Shown: positions 40,588 through 49,145 of the stretch, in pieces
Layout of the letters: every line of letters begins with the position of its first letter
Position numbering within the stretch: the stretch's first letter is position 1
Assembly (NCBI GenBank): GCA_030447905.1
Contig: JAUJNZ010000003.1
Span: 277,772-327,733 of the forward strand
Direction: 5' to 3'
Length of the DNA stretch: 49,962 nt
Origin: Thermoleophilaceae bacterium
Lineage (GTDB): Bacteria; Actinomycetota; Thermoleophilia; Solirubrobacterales; Thermoleophilaceae
The notes under the pieces: generated by a model
Seen by the model: only the letters and a program-made list of their open reading frames with translations
What the model was told of the DNA's origin: nothing
Databases searched by the model: none
Made by a program: the position numbers and the translations under genes

Positions 40588-40950
40588 CTACGTTCGCCCC
40601 GCGCTCCTCGTGGTGGGTCTCGTGACGAGAAACGCCACGGCTAGCGCGAGGGCAACGAACACAACGACGAAGGTCTCCCCGATCGCGAGGTTGGCGAGGT
40701 TGAAGATGAGGTGGAGGGCGACGAGAGTCAGCACGACGGGAACGGCCCACGTACGTCCAAGTACGAGAGCCAGGGCGCCGACGAGCATCCCCAGTCCCAC
40801 TGCGAGAACAAGGATGGCGAGCGGCACAGCCTGGGTGTCGTCCCAATCGGCGAACATGAAGGTGCCGAAGACGGTGAAGGCGCAGAGCGCGACGAGCAGC
40901 GCAGCGCCGATCTTCACCCGGGCGGGGATCACGGCCCGAGAATACTTCAC
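40588..40950 (-). CDS. Small four-span membrane protein, unknown function
   Basis: 120 residues, about four spans: VKIGAALLVALCAFTVFGTF, QAVPLAILVLAVGLGMLVGA, WAVPVVLTLVALHLIFNLAN and FVVVFVALALAVAFLV. No family recognised. It sits alone between purC and purS on the same strand. Confidence 0.75.
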   Translation of the reverse strand: MKYSRAVIPARVKIGAALLVALCAFTVFGTFMFADWDDTQAVPLAILVLAVGLGMLVGALALVLGRTWAVPVVLTLVALHLIFNLANLAIGETFVVVFVALALAVAFLVTRPTTRSAGRT

Positions 40951-41034
40951 ATGAGGGGAGAACGACGACCGTCGGAGGCCTATGCGGCCGCACGATGAAG
41001 CGAAGCTTGGACAGGGAGGTTAGGGAGGGACGGC

Positions 41035-41919
41035 CTACCCCCTCGTCCGCTCGATCCAGTTCGAGAACGGCTCGCCGGTGATGCGCTCGTAGGCCTCGAT
41101 GTAGCGGCGACGCGTCCCCCCGCACACGTCTTCGGGCAGCGGCGGGGCTGGTGGTCGGCGGTCCCACCCCGCGCTCGTGACCCAGTCGCGTAGGAACTGC
41201 TTGTCGAAGGACCGCTGGCCGCGGCCGGGCGCGTACTCGTCGGCGGGCCAGAAGCGCGAGGAGTCGGGGGTGAAGACCTCGTCGCCGAGCACGATCGCGC
41301 CGTCGGGGTCGCGGCCGAACTCGAGCTTCGTGTCGGCGAGGATGATCCCGCGCTCGCGCGCGTGGTCGGCCGCGAAGCGGTAGAGCTCGAGCGACAGCCG
41401 GCGCAGCTCCTCGAGCAGCTCGCGGTCGCCGACGATCTCGGCCGCACGGTCGAAGTCGACGTTCTCGTCGTGGTCGCCCTGCTCGGCCTTGGTCGCCGGG
41501 GTGAAGATCGGCTCCGGTAGCTCGGCGGACTCCTCGAGCCCGGCGGGCAGCTCGATCCCGCACACGACGCCCGTCTCCAGGTAGTCCTTCCACCCAGAGC
41601 CCGTCACGTAGCCGCGTACCACGCACTCGACGGGGACCATCTCGAGCTCGTCCACGAGCAGGCCCCGCCCTCGGGCCTCGTCGGGTACCTCGGTGGAGGA
41701 GATCAGGTGGTTCGCACAGATCTCGGCCGTCCGCTCGAACCAGAACGCCGAGAGACCGGCCAGCACCTTGCCCTTGTCCGGGACCGGGGTGGGGTGGACG
41801 ACGTCGTAGGTGGAGACCCGGTCGGAGGCGACCATGAGCAGGCGTCCGTCGGTGCGGTACATGTCCCGCACCTTGCCGCTGGCGACGAGCTCGAGCTGGT
41901 CGAGGGTGGGTCCGGCCAT
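41035..41919 (-). CDS. purC: Phosphoribosylaminoimidazole-succinocarboxamide synthase
   Basis: 294 residues from ATG at 41919 (AGPTLDQLELVASGKVRDMY); the longer reading to 41979 lacks family support. Motifs: ASGKVRDMY, MVPVECVVRGYVTGSGWKDY, IFTPATKAEQGDHDENVDFD, ILADTKLEFG and SFDKQFLRDWV. This is the long (about 290-residue) eukaryote-like PurC, as usual in actinobacteria. It ligates aspartate to CAIR. Confidence 0.96.
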   Translation of the reverse strand: MAGPTLDQLELVASGKVRDMYRTDGRLLMVASDRVSTYDVVHPTPVPDKGKVLAGLSAFWFERTAEICANHLISSTEVPDEARGRGLLVDELEMVPVECVVRGYVTGSGWKDYLETGVVCGIELPAGLEESAELPEPIFTPATKAEQGDHDENVDFDRAAEIVGDRELLEELRRLSLELYRFAADHARERGIILADTKLEFGRDPDGAIVLGDEVFTPDSSRFWPADEYAPGRGQRSFDKQFLRDWVTSAGWDRRPPAPPLPEDVCGGTRRRYIEAYERITGEPFSNWIERTRG

Positions 41920-42067
41920 CGAAGCCGACGGTACCAGTCTCGGAGGTCGGCTGGGAGCGCCGAGTCGCTCCGTCCCCACGGCGCGCGATGCTTGCGCCTT
42001 GGCATAGCGAGGCTGCTGGGATGGTGCCCGCTAACCGAACCGGATCGAACCACCGAGGAGGCGCGCC

Positions 42068-43348
42068 ATGGCCGTCACCCACGCCCCGAGATCAGCCACC
42101 GACCACATCAGCTACGAGGACCTCTACGCCCGCTGGGAGCGCGGCAACTGGCGCGCCGCCGAGATCGACTTCTCGGTCGACCACGCACACTGGCGGGAGC
42201 GCTTCTCCGAGTTCGAGCGTCGCGCGGCCCTCTGGAACTACTCGCTGTTCTTCTGGGGTGAAGATGCCGTGGCCGACAACCTCTCCCCCTACATCGACGC
42301 CGCGCCCCGCGAGGAGCAGAGGTACTTCCTGGCCACTCAGCAGGTCGACGAGGCTCGCCACGCCGTCTTCTTCGCGCGCTTCATGCGCGAGGTCGCCGAG
42401 GTGGGGGGCGACGACTCGATCGGCGGCGCGCTCGGCGCCATCGAGCCCGAGCTGACGTGGGGCTTTCGCCAGCTCTTCGGCCGCCTCGACGAGATGGCGG
42501 ACGAGTTGCGCAAGGACCGCTCGAGGCCCAAGCTCGCCGCCGCGGTGGCGCTCTACCACATCCTCATCGAGGCGAGCATCGCCCAGCCGGGACAGCACTT
42601 CATCGCCAGCTACCTCGAGCGGCGCGACGTGATGCCCGGCTTGCGCTTTGGCATCGAGAAGGTCGCCCACGACGAGCAGCGCCACATCGGCTTCGGCGTG
42701 AAGCTCCTGTCGGATCTCCAGGCCGAGGACCCCGACTGCCGCTACGCGGTCGCCGAGGAGCTGCGCGAGTCCGCGCGCCGCGCGGCCGGGCTGTTCGTGC
42801 CGCCCCGCTGGGACCGCCGCTACACCGAGTGCTTCGGGTACACGCTCGAGGAGATCTATGCCGACGGCGTCCGCTCGTTCGACGGGAGGCTGCGCGCCGC
42901 CGGCATGGCGCTCGAGGAGCTGCCGGGTCCGGCGATCCTCCCGCTCCGCCTTACCCCGGAGCAGCGCTCGGAGAAGATGATCGCGCTCCTGCGGGCCGGC
43001 TACCTGGGCGAGAAGACCGGTCCCCCGGCCTCCGACCCGGAGTCCCAGAGGCGCCTCTTCGACGCCCTCGCCCGCTCGGTGGCGCCCAACCACGGCATCG
43101 ACCGCCCGGTGACCTTCCAGTGGGACTTCCGCGACGCCGCCCCGTGGTTCGTCCGCCTCGAGAACGGCTCGGCGCGCGCCGAGCAGGGACGCCTGGAAGA
43201 TCCCGACGTGCGCCTGCGCTGCCGGTTCGAGGACTGGGCCGACATCTTCGCGGGCCGCCTCGACGCCCGGCGCGCGATGGCGACCGGTCGGCTGCGGCCG
43301 GGCGGGAGCGTGAAGATGCTGCTGCGGATGCCGCGCTTGTTCGGCTGA
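42068..43348 (+). CDS. R2/ferritin-like diiron protein fused to an SCP2 sterol-carrier domain
   Basis: 426 residues with GAGGAGG before the ATG. The first about 260 residues are a ferritin-like helical bundle. The six expected diiron ligands are visible: E65 (FFWGEDAVAD), E95 and H98 (QVDEARH), E168 (HILIEAS), and E203 and H206 (HDEQRH). The C-terminal roughly 100 residues form an SCP2-like lipid-binding domain (PVTFQWDFRDAAPWFVRLEN, DPDVRLRCRFEDWADIFAGR, LRPGGSVKMLLRMPRLFG). It is probably an oxidase or hydroxylase presented with a hydrophobic substrate or product by the SCP2 domain (inference). It converges on a fatty-acid desaturase gene with 18 bases between stops. Confidence 0.88.
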   Translation: MAVTHAPRSATDHISYEDLYARWERGNWRAAEIDFSVDHAHWRERFSEFERRAALWNYSLFFWGEDAVADNLSPYIDAAPREEQRYFLATQQVDEARHAVFFARFMREVAEVGGDDSIGGALGAIEPELTWGFRQLFGRLDEMADELRKDRSRPKLAAAVALYHILIEASIAQPGQHFIASYLERRDVMPGLRFGIEKVAHDEQRHIGFGVKLLSDLQAEDPDCRYAVAEELRESARRAAGLFVPPRWDRRYTECFGYTLEEIYADGVRSFDGRLRAAGMALEELPGPAILPLRLTPEQRSEKMIALLRAGYLGEKTGPPASDPESQRRLFDALARSVAPNHGIDRPVTFQWDFRDAAPWFVRLENGSARAEQGRLEDPDVRLRCRFEDWADIFAGRLDARRAMATGRLRPGGSVKMLLRMPRLFG

Positions 43349-43366
43349 GTTAGAGTCCGCGCCGCC

Positions 43367-44338
43367 TCAGAGCGCTCGGCCGCGCTGGGCCACGGCCGAC
43401 GGTCGCACGACGTTCCAGGCCAGGCCGACACGCTCGAGCAGGCGAATGACCAGGGCCGACACGTCGAGCTCGCGCCGCGCGAGCCCATGCTCGGCGGAGG
43501 TGGGAAAGGCGTGGTGGTTGTTGTGCCAGGCCTCTCCGAGTGAGGGCAGGGCGAGCCACCAGACGTTCCCCGAGTGGTCGTCGGAGGTGAAGCGGCGACG
43601 GCCGAAGAAGTGGCAGATCGAGTTGATGCTGTAGGTGACGTGGTGCAGCAGGAAGACCCGCACCGCCCCGCCCCACAGCAGGCCGGTGAGGCCGCCCATG
43701 AGGGTCCCGCTGAGCAGGAGCCCGAGCGCGAAGGGAAACGCAAGCCCGAGTACCGCCCAGAGCGGAAACAGCCGGTCGATCAGCACCATCGCCGGGTCGC
43801 GGACGAGGTCGCGGGCATAGCGGTCCCACTCGCCACGCGTGTCGTAGCGAAAGAGCCAACCCAGATGCGCATGGAACAGCCCGCGCAGCGCTCCGGCCAT
43901 GCCTTCGCCATGTCCGACGTGGGGGCTGTGCGGGTCGCCCGGCTCGTCGGCGAAGGCGTGGTGGCGGCGATGGTCGGCGACCCACTTGATCACCGAGCCC
44001 TCGATCGCCGCCGAGCCGAGGATCGCGAGCAGGCCGCGAACCGCCCGAGGGGTCTCGAAGCTGCGATGCGTGAGGTGGCGATGGAAGCCGACCGTCACGC
44101 CCAGAGCGGTGAGGGGGTAGGTCACCCCGAGCACCACGAGGTCATGCCAGCGCAGCGCCTCGTTCCAGAGCTGGGCTGCCGCAACGGCGAGCAGGAGCAA
44201 CGGCACGACCGTCACGACCAGGGTCACGGCCCGCTGGACGCGGAAATCCTTCGCCTGGAGGCGGTCGAATACCTCTGCTTCGGCATTGGCGTCGGACGAG
44301 GATGGAGGTGCCGAACTGGTGGTGGGGGGAGTGCTCAT
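43367..44338 (-). CDS. Fatty-acid (acyl-CoA/acyl-lipid) delta-9-type desaturase
   Basis: 323 residues from ATG at 44338. Three histidine boxes are intact: VGFHRHLTHRSF, ADHRRHHAFAD and WHNNHHAFPTSAEHG, plus about four membrane spans (VTLVVTVVPLLLLAVAAAQL; LVVLGVTYPLTALGVTVGF; VLGLAFPFALGLLLSGTLMG). A membrane diiron enzyme that inserts a double bond into a fatty acyl chain. It starts 4 bases after the purB stop and so is probably cotranscribed with the purine genes. Confidence 0.95.
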   Translation of the reverse strand: MSTPPTTSSAPPSSSDANAEAEVFDRLQAKDFRVQRAVTLVVTVVPLLLLAVAAAQLWNEALRWHDLVVLGVTYPLTALGVTVGFHRHLTHRSFETPRAVRGLLAILGSAAIEGSVIKWVADHRRHHAFADEPGDPHSPHVGHGEGMAGALRGLFHAHLGWLFRYDTRGEWDRYARDLVRDPAMVLIDRLFPLWAVLGLAFPFALGLLLSGTLMGGLTGLLWGGAVRVFLLHHVTYSINSICHFFGRRRFTSDDHSGNVWWLALPSLGEAWHNNHHAFPTSAEHGLARRELDVSALVIRLLERVGLAWNVVRPSAVAQRGRAL

Positions 44339-44342
44339 CTGC

Positions 44343-45668
44343 TCAGGATGCCCGCGGGAGGGCCCGCTCACTCGCATCAGCCGCTCCAGGCTCGTGCTCG
44401 TCCAGGCGTCCGACGATCTCCTCCGCATGCCGCACGAAGGCCTGGGCGTCGAAGATCGCCTCGAGCTCGATATCGGGCGCCGCCCCGGCGAGCAGCTCGC
44501 GGAAGGGCGTGCCGGTGTCCCAGGCGAGCTGGGCGTTCTCCTGGACGATCCGGTAGGCCTCGTCGCGCGAGCGTCCGCTCTCGACGAGCGCGAGCAGCGC
44601 GCGCTGGGAGAAGAGGGCGCCGTGGGTGAGATCGAGGTTGGCGCGCATGCGCTCGGCGTGCACCGTCATGCCGCCCACGACGCGGGTCGCGAGCGAGTGC
44701 ATGTAGTCGAGGACGACGGTGGCGTCGGGGAGGGCGACGCGCTCGACCGACGAGTGCGAGATGTCTCGCTCGTGCCAGAGGGCGACGTTCTCGACCCCCT
44801 CCTGGGCGTAGCCGCGCAGCAGCCGCGCCAGGCCGCTCACCCGCTCGCTGACGATCGGGTTGCGCTTGTGGGGCATGGCCGACGAGCCCTTCTGGCCCTC
44901 GCGAAAGGGCTCCTCGACCTCGCGCACCTCGGTCCGCTGGAGGTGGCGCACCTCGGTCGCAAACCGCTCGAGCCCCGCGCCTGACAGGGCGATCGCAGTC
45001 AGCAGCTCGGCGTGGCGATCGCGCGCGACGACCTGCGTCGAGACCTCCTCGCGCGCGAGGCCGAGTCGCGCTAGCACGGCGGCCTCGACCTCGGGCCCGT
45101 TGGCCGAATAGGTCCCGACCGCGCCCGAGAGCGCGCCGACGGCCACCCCGGCGAAGGCCCGCTCGAGCCGCTCCACGTTGCGCTGGGCCTCGAAGGCGAA
45201 GCCGGCGAGCTTGACGCCGAAGGTCGTCGGCTCGGCGTGGACGCCGTGCGTGCGTCCGACGCACAGGGTTCCGCGGTGCTCGCGCGCCCGCTCGGCTAGG
45301 GCGTCGCGGTAGGCCCGCGCCCCCGCGAGGCAGATCTCGCCCGCGGCGCGAAGCTGGAGCGCCAGCGCGGTGTCGAGCACGTCGGAGGAGGTGAGGCCGT
45401 GATGGACCCAGCGGCCCGGCTCCCCCACCGAGGCCGCCACCACGTCGACGAACGCCGCGACGTCGTGGTCGGTCACCCGCTCGCGCTCGCGCACGGACTC
45501 GACGGTGAAGGAGGCGCGCTCGCGGACGGCGGCGGCGTCGCCCGCGGGAACCACCTCGCGCTCGGCCAGGGCGTCGACCACGGCGAGCTCGACCTCGAGC
45601 CAGGTCGCGAGCTTGCGCTCCTCCGACCAGACCGCGCCGATCTCCGGGCGCGTGTAGCGCTCGATCAC
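44343..45668 (-). CDS. purB: Adenylosuccinate lyase
   Basis: 441 residues. Signature [12 protein letters not shown] (the flexible catalytic loop), catalytic-histidine segment [14 protein letters not shown], and [20 protein letters not shown]. It splits SAICAR to AICAR plus fumarate and adenylosuccinate to AMP. Coupled closely (10 bases) with purE upstream. Confidence 0.97.
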   Translation of the reverse strand: MIERYTRPEIGAVWSEERKLATWLEVELAVVDALAEREVVPAGDAAAVRERASFTVESVRERERVTDHDVAAFVDVVAASVGEPGRWVHHGLTSSDVLDTALALQLRAAGEICLAGARAYRDALAERAREHRGTLCVGRTHGVHAEPTTFGVKLAGFAFEAQRNVERLERAFAGVAVGALSGAVGTYSANGPEVEAAVLARLGLAREEVSTQVVARDRHAELLTAIALSGAGLERFATEVRHLQRTEVREVEEPFREGQKGSSAMPHKRNPIVSERVSGLARLLRGYAQEGVENVALWHERDISHSSVERVALPDATVVLDYMHSLATRVVGGMTVHAERMRANLDLTHGALFSQRALLALVESGRSRDEAYRIVQENAQLAWDTGTPFRELLAGAAPDIELEAIFDAQAFVRHAEEIVGRLDEHEPGAADASERALPRAS

Positions 45669-45678
45669 GGCGGCGGCG

Positions 45679-46167
45679 TCACGCGCCGATGATGCGCGCG
45701 GCGAGCACCGCCGCGTTGCGCGCGGCGTTTACCCCCACGCAGGCCACCGGCACTCCCGGCGGCATCTGGGCGATGGCCAGGAGCGCGTCGAGCCCGCCCC
45801 CCACCGACGTGGCGGTGACGAGTGGCACGCCGATCACGGGCAGGTCGGTGTGCGCGGCCACGACGCCGGGCAGGGCGGCGGCGAGCCCCGCTCCCGCGAT
45901 GATCGCCTGCAGCCCCCGCATACGAGCGTTGCGCGCGTACTCGGCGACTATGTCGGGATCGCGGTGGGCGCTCATGACGCGCGTCTCCTTCCGGATCCCG
46001 CGCTCGTCGAGCTCGCGGCCGGCGGGCTCCATCGCCGGCATGTCGCTCTTAGAGCCCATGACGATCCCCACGCGGGGGACGTCGACCTCGAGCTCGTCGA
46101 ACTCGCTCGCGATCTCGGGTCGATCCTCGAGCTCCGGCGCTGAAGGGAACGGGCGGGGGTCGGTCAC
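45679..46167 (-). CDS. purE: N5-carboxyaminoimidazole ribonucleotide mutase
   Basis: 162 residues from GTG at 46167, overlapping the purD stop (GTGA). [12 protein letters not shown], the catalytic [11 protein letters not shown], and [20 protein letters not shown], with [20 protein letters not shown]. Class I PurE, which needs PurK; purK is not in the window. An acidic N-terminal leader of about 30 residues precedes the domain. Confidence 0.96.
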   Translation of the reverse strand: MTDPRPFPSAPELEDRPEIASEFDELEVDVPRVGIVMGSKSDMPAMEPAGRELDERGIRKETRVMSAHRDPDIVAEYARNARMRGLQAIIAGAGLAAALPGVVAAHTDLPVIGVPLVTATSVGGGLDALLAIAQMPPGVPVACVGVNAARNAAVLAARIIGA

Positions 46168-47450
46168 GCGCCGACCGGCTCGCCCGCCTCGGCGGCGATG
46201 TCGCGTCGAAGCTGGCGGCCCTCGAACTCGATCCGATCGGCGGCGGCATAAGCTCGCGAACGGGCCTCCGCGAGCGTGGCACCGACCGCGGTGACGTCGA
46301 GCACCCGCCCGCCCGCGGTCACATAGCCCCCCGTCCCGTCGTCGGCGGTGCCGGCGTGCAGCACCTCGACGTCGGGCGCGGCGGCCGCCTCGTCGATTCC
46401 GGAGATGCGGTCGCCGCTCGAAGAAGTCGCCGGGTAGCCGCGCGAGGCGAGGACCACGGTGACCGCCGGATCGGGCGACCACTCGAGCTCGAAGCCCTCG
46501 AGACCCCCGGGCCGCACGGCGGCCTCGAGCAGCTCGAGCAGGTCGGAGCGCAGCCGCGGCAGGATGGCCTGGGTCTCCGGGTCCCCGAAACGGCAGTTGA
46601 ACTCGAGCACCTGCGGTCCGCCGAGGGTGAGCATGAGCCCCGCGTAGAGGACACCGTGGTAGGGGGTCCCCCGCCCGCGCAGCTCGTCGAGCACGGGTTG
46701 GTGGACCGACCGCGCGAGCTCCTCGGCCCGCTCGGCATCGATTCCGGCCACCGGCGAGTAGCTTCCCATGCCGCCCGTGTTCGACCCGCGGTCGCCGTCG
46801 CCGATTCGCTTGAAGTCCCGGGCGGGGGCCATGGGCAGCGCGCGCTCGCCGTCGCAGAGCGCGAGCAGGGAGATCTCCTCGCCGTCGACGAACTCCTCGA
46901 GGACGACCACCGTGTCCCCGAAGCGCCGCTCGCCGAAGAAGTCATCGAGGGCGGAGCCGGCCTCGGCCCGGTTCGCGCATACGACCACGCCCTTGCCGCC
47001 GGCGAGCATGTCGGCCTTCAGCACGAGCGGATAGGCGGCGTCTTCGATAGCGGCGAGCGCCGCCTCGTGATCGCCGAGGACGACGTGGCCGGGGGTCGCA
47101 ACCCCGGCGGCTTCCATCACCTCTTTGGCGTAGGCCTTCGAGCCCTCGATCCGCGCGGCCGCGCCCGTGGGCCCGAACGCGCGCACCTGGCCGTCGGCCA
47201 GCTCGTCCACGAGGCCGTCGACGAGCGGGGCCTCGGGGCCGATGACGACGAGGTCGCAGTCCTCCTCTCGGGCGACCACGACGAGCCCCTCGAGGTCACC
47301 GGTCCCCACGTCGAGGCAACGCACCCCTTCCCGCGCGATGCCCGCGCTGCCCGGTGCGCACAGCACCTCGGGCGCGCGCGGACCCCGGCGCAGGGCGCGC
47401 ACGAGCGCGTGCTCGCGACCTCCCCCGCCGACCACGAGGACACGGCTCAC
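46164..47450 (-). CDS. purD: Phosphoribosylamine-glycine ligase
   Basis: 428 residues. [20 protein letters not shown] at the start, the ATP-grasp core ([37 protein letters not shown]), GGMGSYSPV and [13 protein letters not shown] near the C-terminus. Second step of purine synthesis. First of a purD-purE-purB-desaturase run and 41 bases after the GYD gene. Confidence 0.97.
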   Translation of the reverse strand: MSRVLVVGGGGREHALVRALRRGPRAPEVLCAPGSAGIAREGVRCLDVGTGDLEGLVVVAREEDCDLVVIGPEAPLVDGLVDELADGQVRAFGPTGAAARIEGSKAYAKEVMEAAGVATPGHVVLGDHEAALAAIEDAAYPLVLKADMLAGGKGVVVCANRAEAGSALDDFFGERRFGDTVVVLEEFVDGEEISLLALCDGERALPMAPARDFKRIGDGDRGSNTGGMGSYSPVAGIDAERAEELARSVHQPVLDELRGRGTPYHGVLYAGLMLTLGGPQVLEFNCRFGDPETQAILPRLRSDLLELLEAAVRPGGLEGFELEWSPDPAVTVVLASRGYPATSSSGDRISGIDEAAAAPDVEVLHAGTADDGTGGYVTAGGRVLDVTAVGATLAEARSRAYAAADRIEFEGRQLRRDIAAEAGEPVGA

Positions 47451-47491
47451 GGTCGCCCCGCGCTATCGACCCTAGACGGCGAGAGAGTCAC

Positions 47492-47773
47492 TTAGAGCGC
47501 GGAGATGAAGTCGTCGACCGGGATCGCGGGCAGCGACTCGTACTTCGCCGTTCCGCGCGAGCCGAGCTCGAGCGAGACCCGCGCCATCGTCTGCTCGTCG
47601 GGCGCCTCGATGATGTTGACGAAGTCGAACTGCCCCAGGGTGGCCCACTGCTGCTTGACCTCCGCGCCGAGCTGCTCGATCTCCTGGTTTACCTCCTTGA
47701 TCCGCTGCGGATTGTTCTTGATTGCCTGTACTCCCTCGGGAGACAGCCGGCTCAGCATGACGAAGGTCGGCAT
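47492..47773 (-). CDS. GYD domain-containing protein
   Basis: 93 residues from ATG at 47773. PTFVMLSRLSPEGVQAIKNN, then GAEVKQQWATLGQFDFVNII and LGSRGTAKYESLPAIPVDDF match the GYD domain, a small ferredoxin-like fold of unknown role. Longer readings lack family support. It precedes purD by 41 bases and may head the operon. Confidence 0.88.
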   Translation of the reverse strand: MPTFVMLSRLSPEGVQAIKNNPQRIKEVNQEIEQLGAEVKQQWATLGQFDFVNIIEAPDEQTMARVSLELGSRGTAKYESLPAIPVDDFISAL

Positions 47774-47922
47774 CCACGGTCCTTTCGCTCGCGGTAGGGC
47801 GGGCCTGCGCCTCCATTGTTGCGCGCTCGGCGCCATGGCGGTGTCCGCCCGGCCGAGCGTCTCGGCGTCCAACTCGGTCGCGGCACTTGGGTGGGGCAGG
47901 GCGGCTGCCGATAACCGCAGCG

Positions 47923-48622
47923 ATGAGCGTCCAGGATCTCGCCCTCGTCCGGGGCATCGACGACACGCGAGCGACGCTCAAGCGCTGGAGCGCCCACCCG
48001 GGGCCCGTGATCGGAGAGTGGGCTTGGAAGTCGTTCGTCGTGGCGTGCGGCCTGTTGATCGCGGTGTACGTGATCGCGAGCTTCGCGACACTGGACCCCA
48101 CGCCCCTGTTGATTCCGGGCGTGACCCGCCCTGCGCAGGCTTCCCAGATCGGCGAGGTGCTCTTTCGCAACGCGCTGGTGCTCGCCCTGCACGGCTTCGC
48201 CTGCGTCGCCGGCTTCATCGCCGGCAGCTCGATGCCGCTCGAAGCCGCCCGCCGGAGCGGGCCCTGGAAGGCGATCCACGACTGGGCGGGGACGCTCGCG
48301 ATCTGGTTCGTGGTGCTCGCCACGGCGTTCTCGCTCGTCACCCAGGCATTGGTTCTCGGCGAGGGCACCGCGGCGGTCGCGCACAGCTCGAGATCAGCCC
48401 GGCGTCCTGCTCGCGACCCTCTCGCTGCATGCCGTTCCGGAGCTCACCGCCCTCTTCCTGCCGCTCGCCGCCTGGCTCGTGGCGAGCCGCCGCGGCCGCT
48501 GGAGCGAGCTGCTCGCCGCCACCTTCGTGACCGTGGCGATCGCCGTGCCGGTGCTCGTCGCCTCCGCGTTCGTCGAGACCTACGTGACGCCGGACCTGAT
48601 TCGAGCGCTCGTCGCCGCCTGA
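47923..48622 (+). CDS. SpoIIM-like multi-span membrane protein, two frame changes
   Basis: About 233 residues if two single-base losses (near 48385 and 48403) are restored. N-terminal half in one frame: SFVVACGLLIAVYVIASFAT, VLFRNALVLALHGFACVAGF and TLAIWFVVLATAFSLVTQAL. After the shifts: GVLLATLSLHAVPELTALFL, PLAAWLVASRRGRWSELLAA, TFVTVAIAVPVLVASAFVET to the stop. The LHAVPELTA segment and five to six spans match the stage II sporulation protein M (DUF95) fold, found widely in non-sporing bacteria. Role unknown. Confidence 0.65.
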
Positions 48623-48656
48623 CTGAGGCGAGTCGGCGCTCAGGCTGTCTCGACCC

Positions 48657-49091
48657 TCAGGGCGTCTCGAGCGCGTCCGCGCCCGCGCGCGCGGCCTCGC
48701 GCCCCGGCGCGGCCGGACCGGCATCGGCTGAGCGGACGAGCCAGGCGCCGAGCGCCACGCCGCTGCCGGCGAGGGCGCCCACGAGGATCCGCCCCGAGAG
48801 GGGGAGGTCGTCTCCCGCGGTCAACGTGGCCGCGAAGTCGGTTCCGTCGGCGACCAGACCGCCCTCGAGCCAGCCGCGCGTGGGCGCGTCGCGGTCGAGC
48901 GAGGCCTTGAGCCCAAACCCGAGCGCGAGGTCCCGGGCGCCGAGGCCGCGCAGAAGGACCCGGGCGCCGCGGTCACCCGCAGCGCCGAAGCCGATCCACG
49001 GGCCGCCGACCACTCTGGGAACGAGGAGCAGGGCGGCGCCGAGGGCGATGCGTCCGAGCGCAAAGCCTCGAGCGAGCGCGCGATCTTCCAT
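48657..49091 (-). CDS. Small membrane protein, unknown function
   Basis: 144 residues. Hydrophobic segments FALGRIALGAALLLVPRVVG and LSGRILVGALAGSGVALGAW bracket a glycine-rich middle with RVLLRGLGARDLALGFGLKA. The overall pattern resembles the DUF4267-like small membrane proteins of actinobacteria. It is divergent from the SARP-type regulator. Confidence 0.7.
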   Translation of the reverse strand: MEDRALARGFALGRIALGAALLLVPRVVGGPWIGFGAAGDRGARVLLRGLGARDLALGFGLKASLDRDAPTRGWLEGGLVADGTDFAATLTAGDDLPLSGRILVGALAGSGVALGAWLVRSADAGPAAPGREAARAGADALETP

Positions 49092-49145
49092 GCGAACGCC
49101 TTACCCAGGCCGAGGGGCGGTCTATCGCGCGGGCCGCCCGCTATC

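Noticed and set aside
40451-42082. 543-codon minus-strand ORF over purC and the membrane gene
   Set aside because: Arg/Gly-rich alternate frame; purC is in another frame with all its motifs.
47451-47491. Purine riboswitch before purD, or before purC, purS or purH
   Set aside because: The gaps before these genes are short and show no recognisable conserved riboswitch core; this was judged by eye only.
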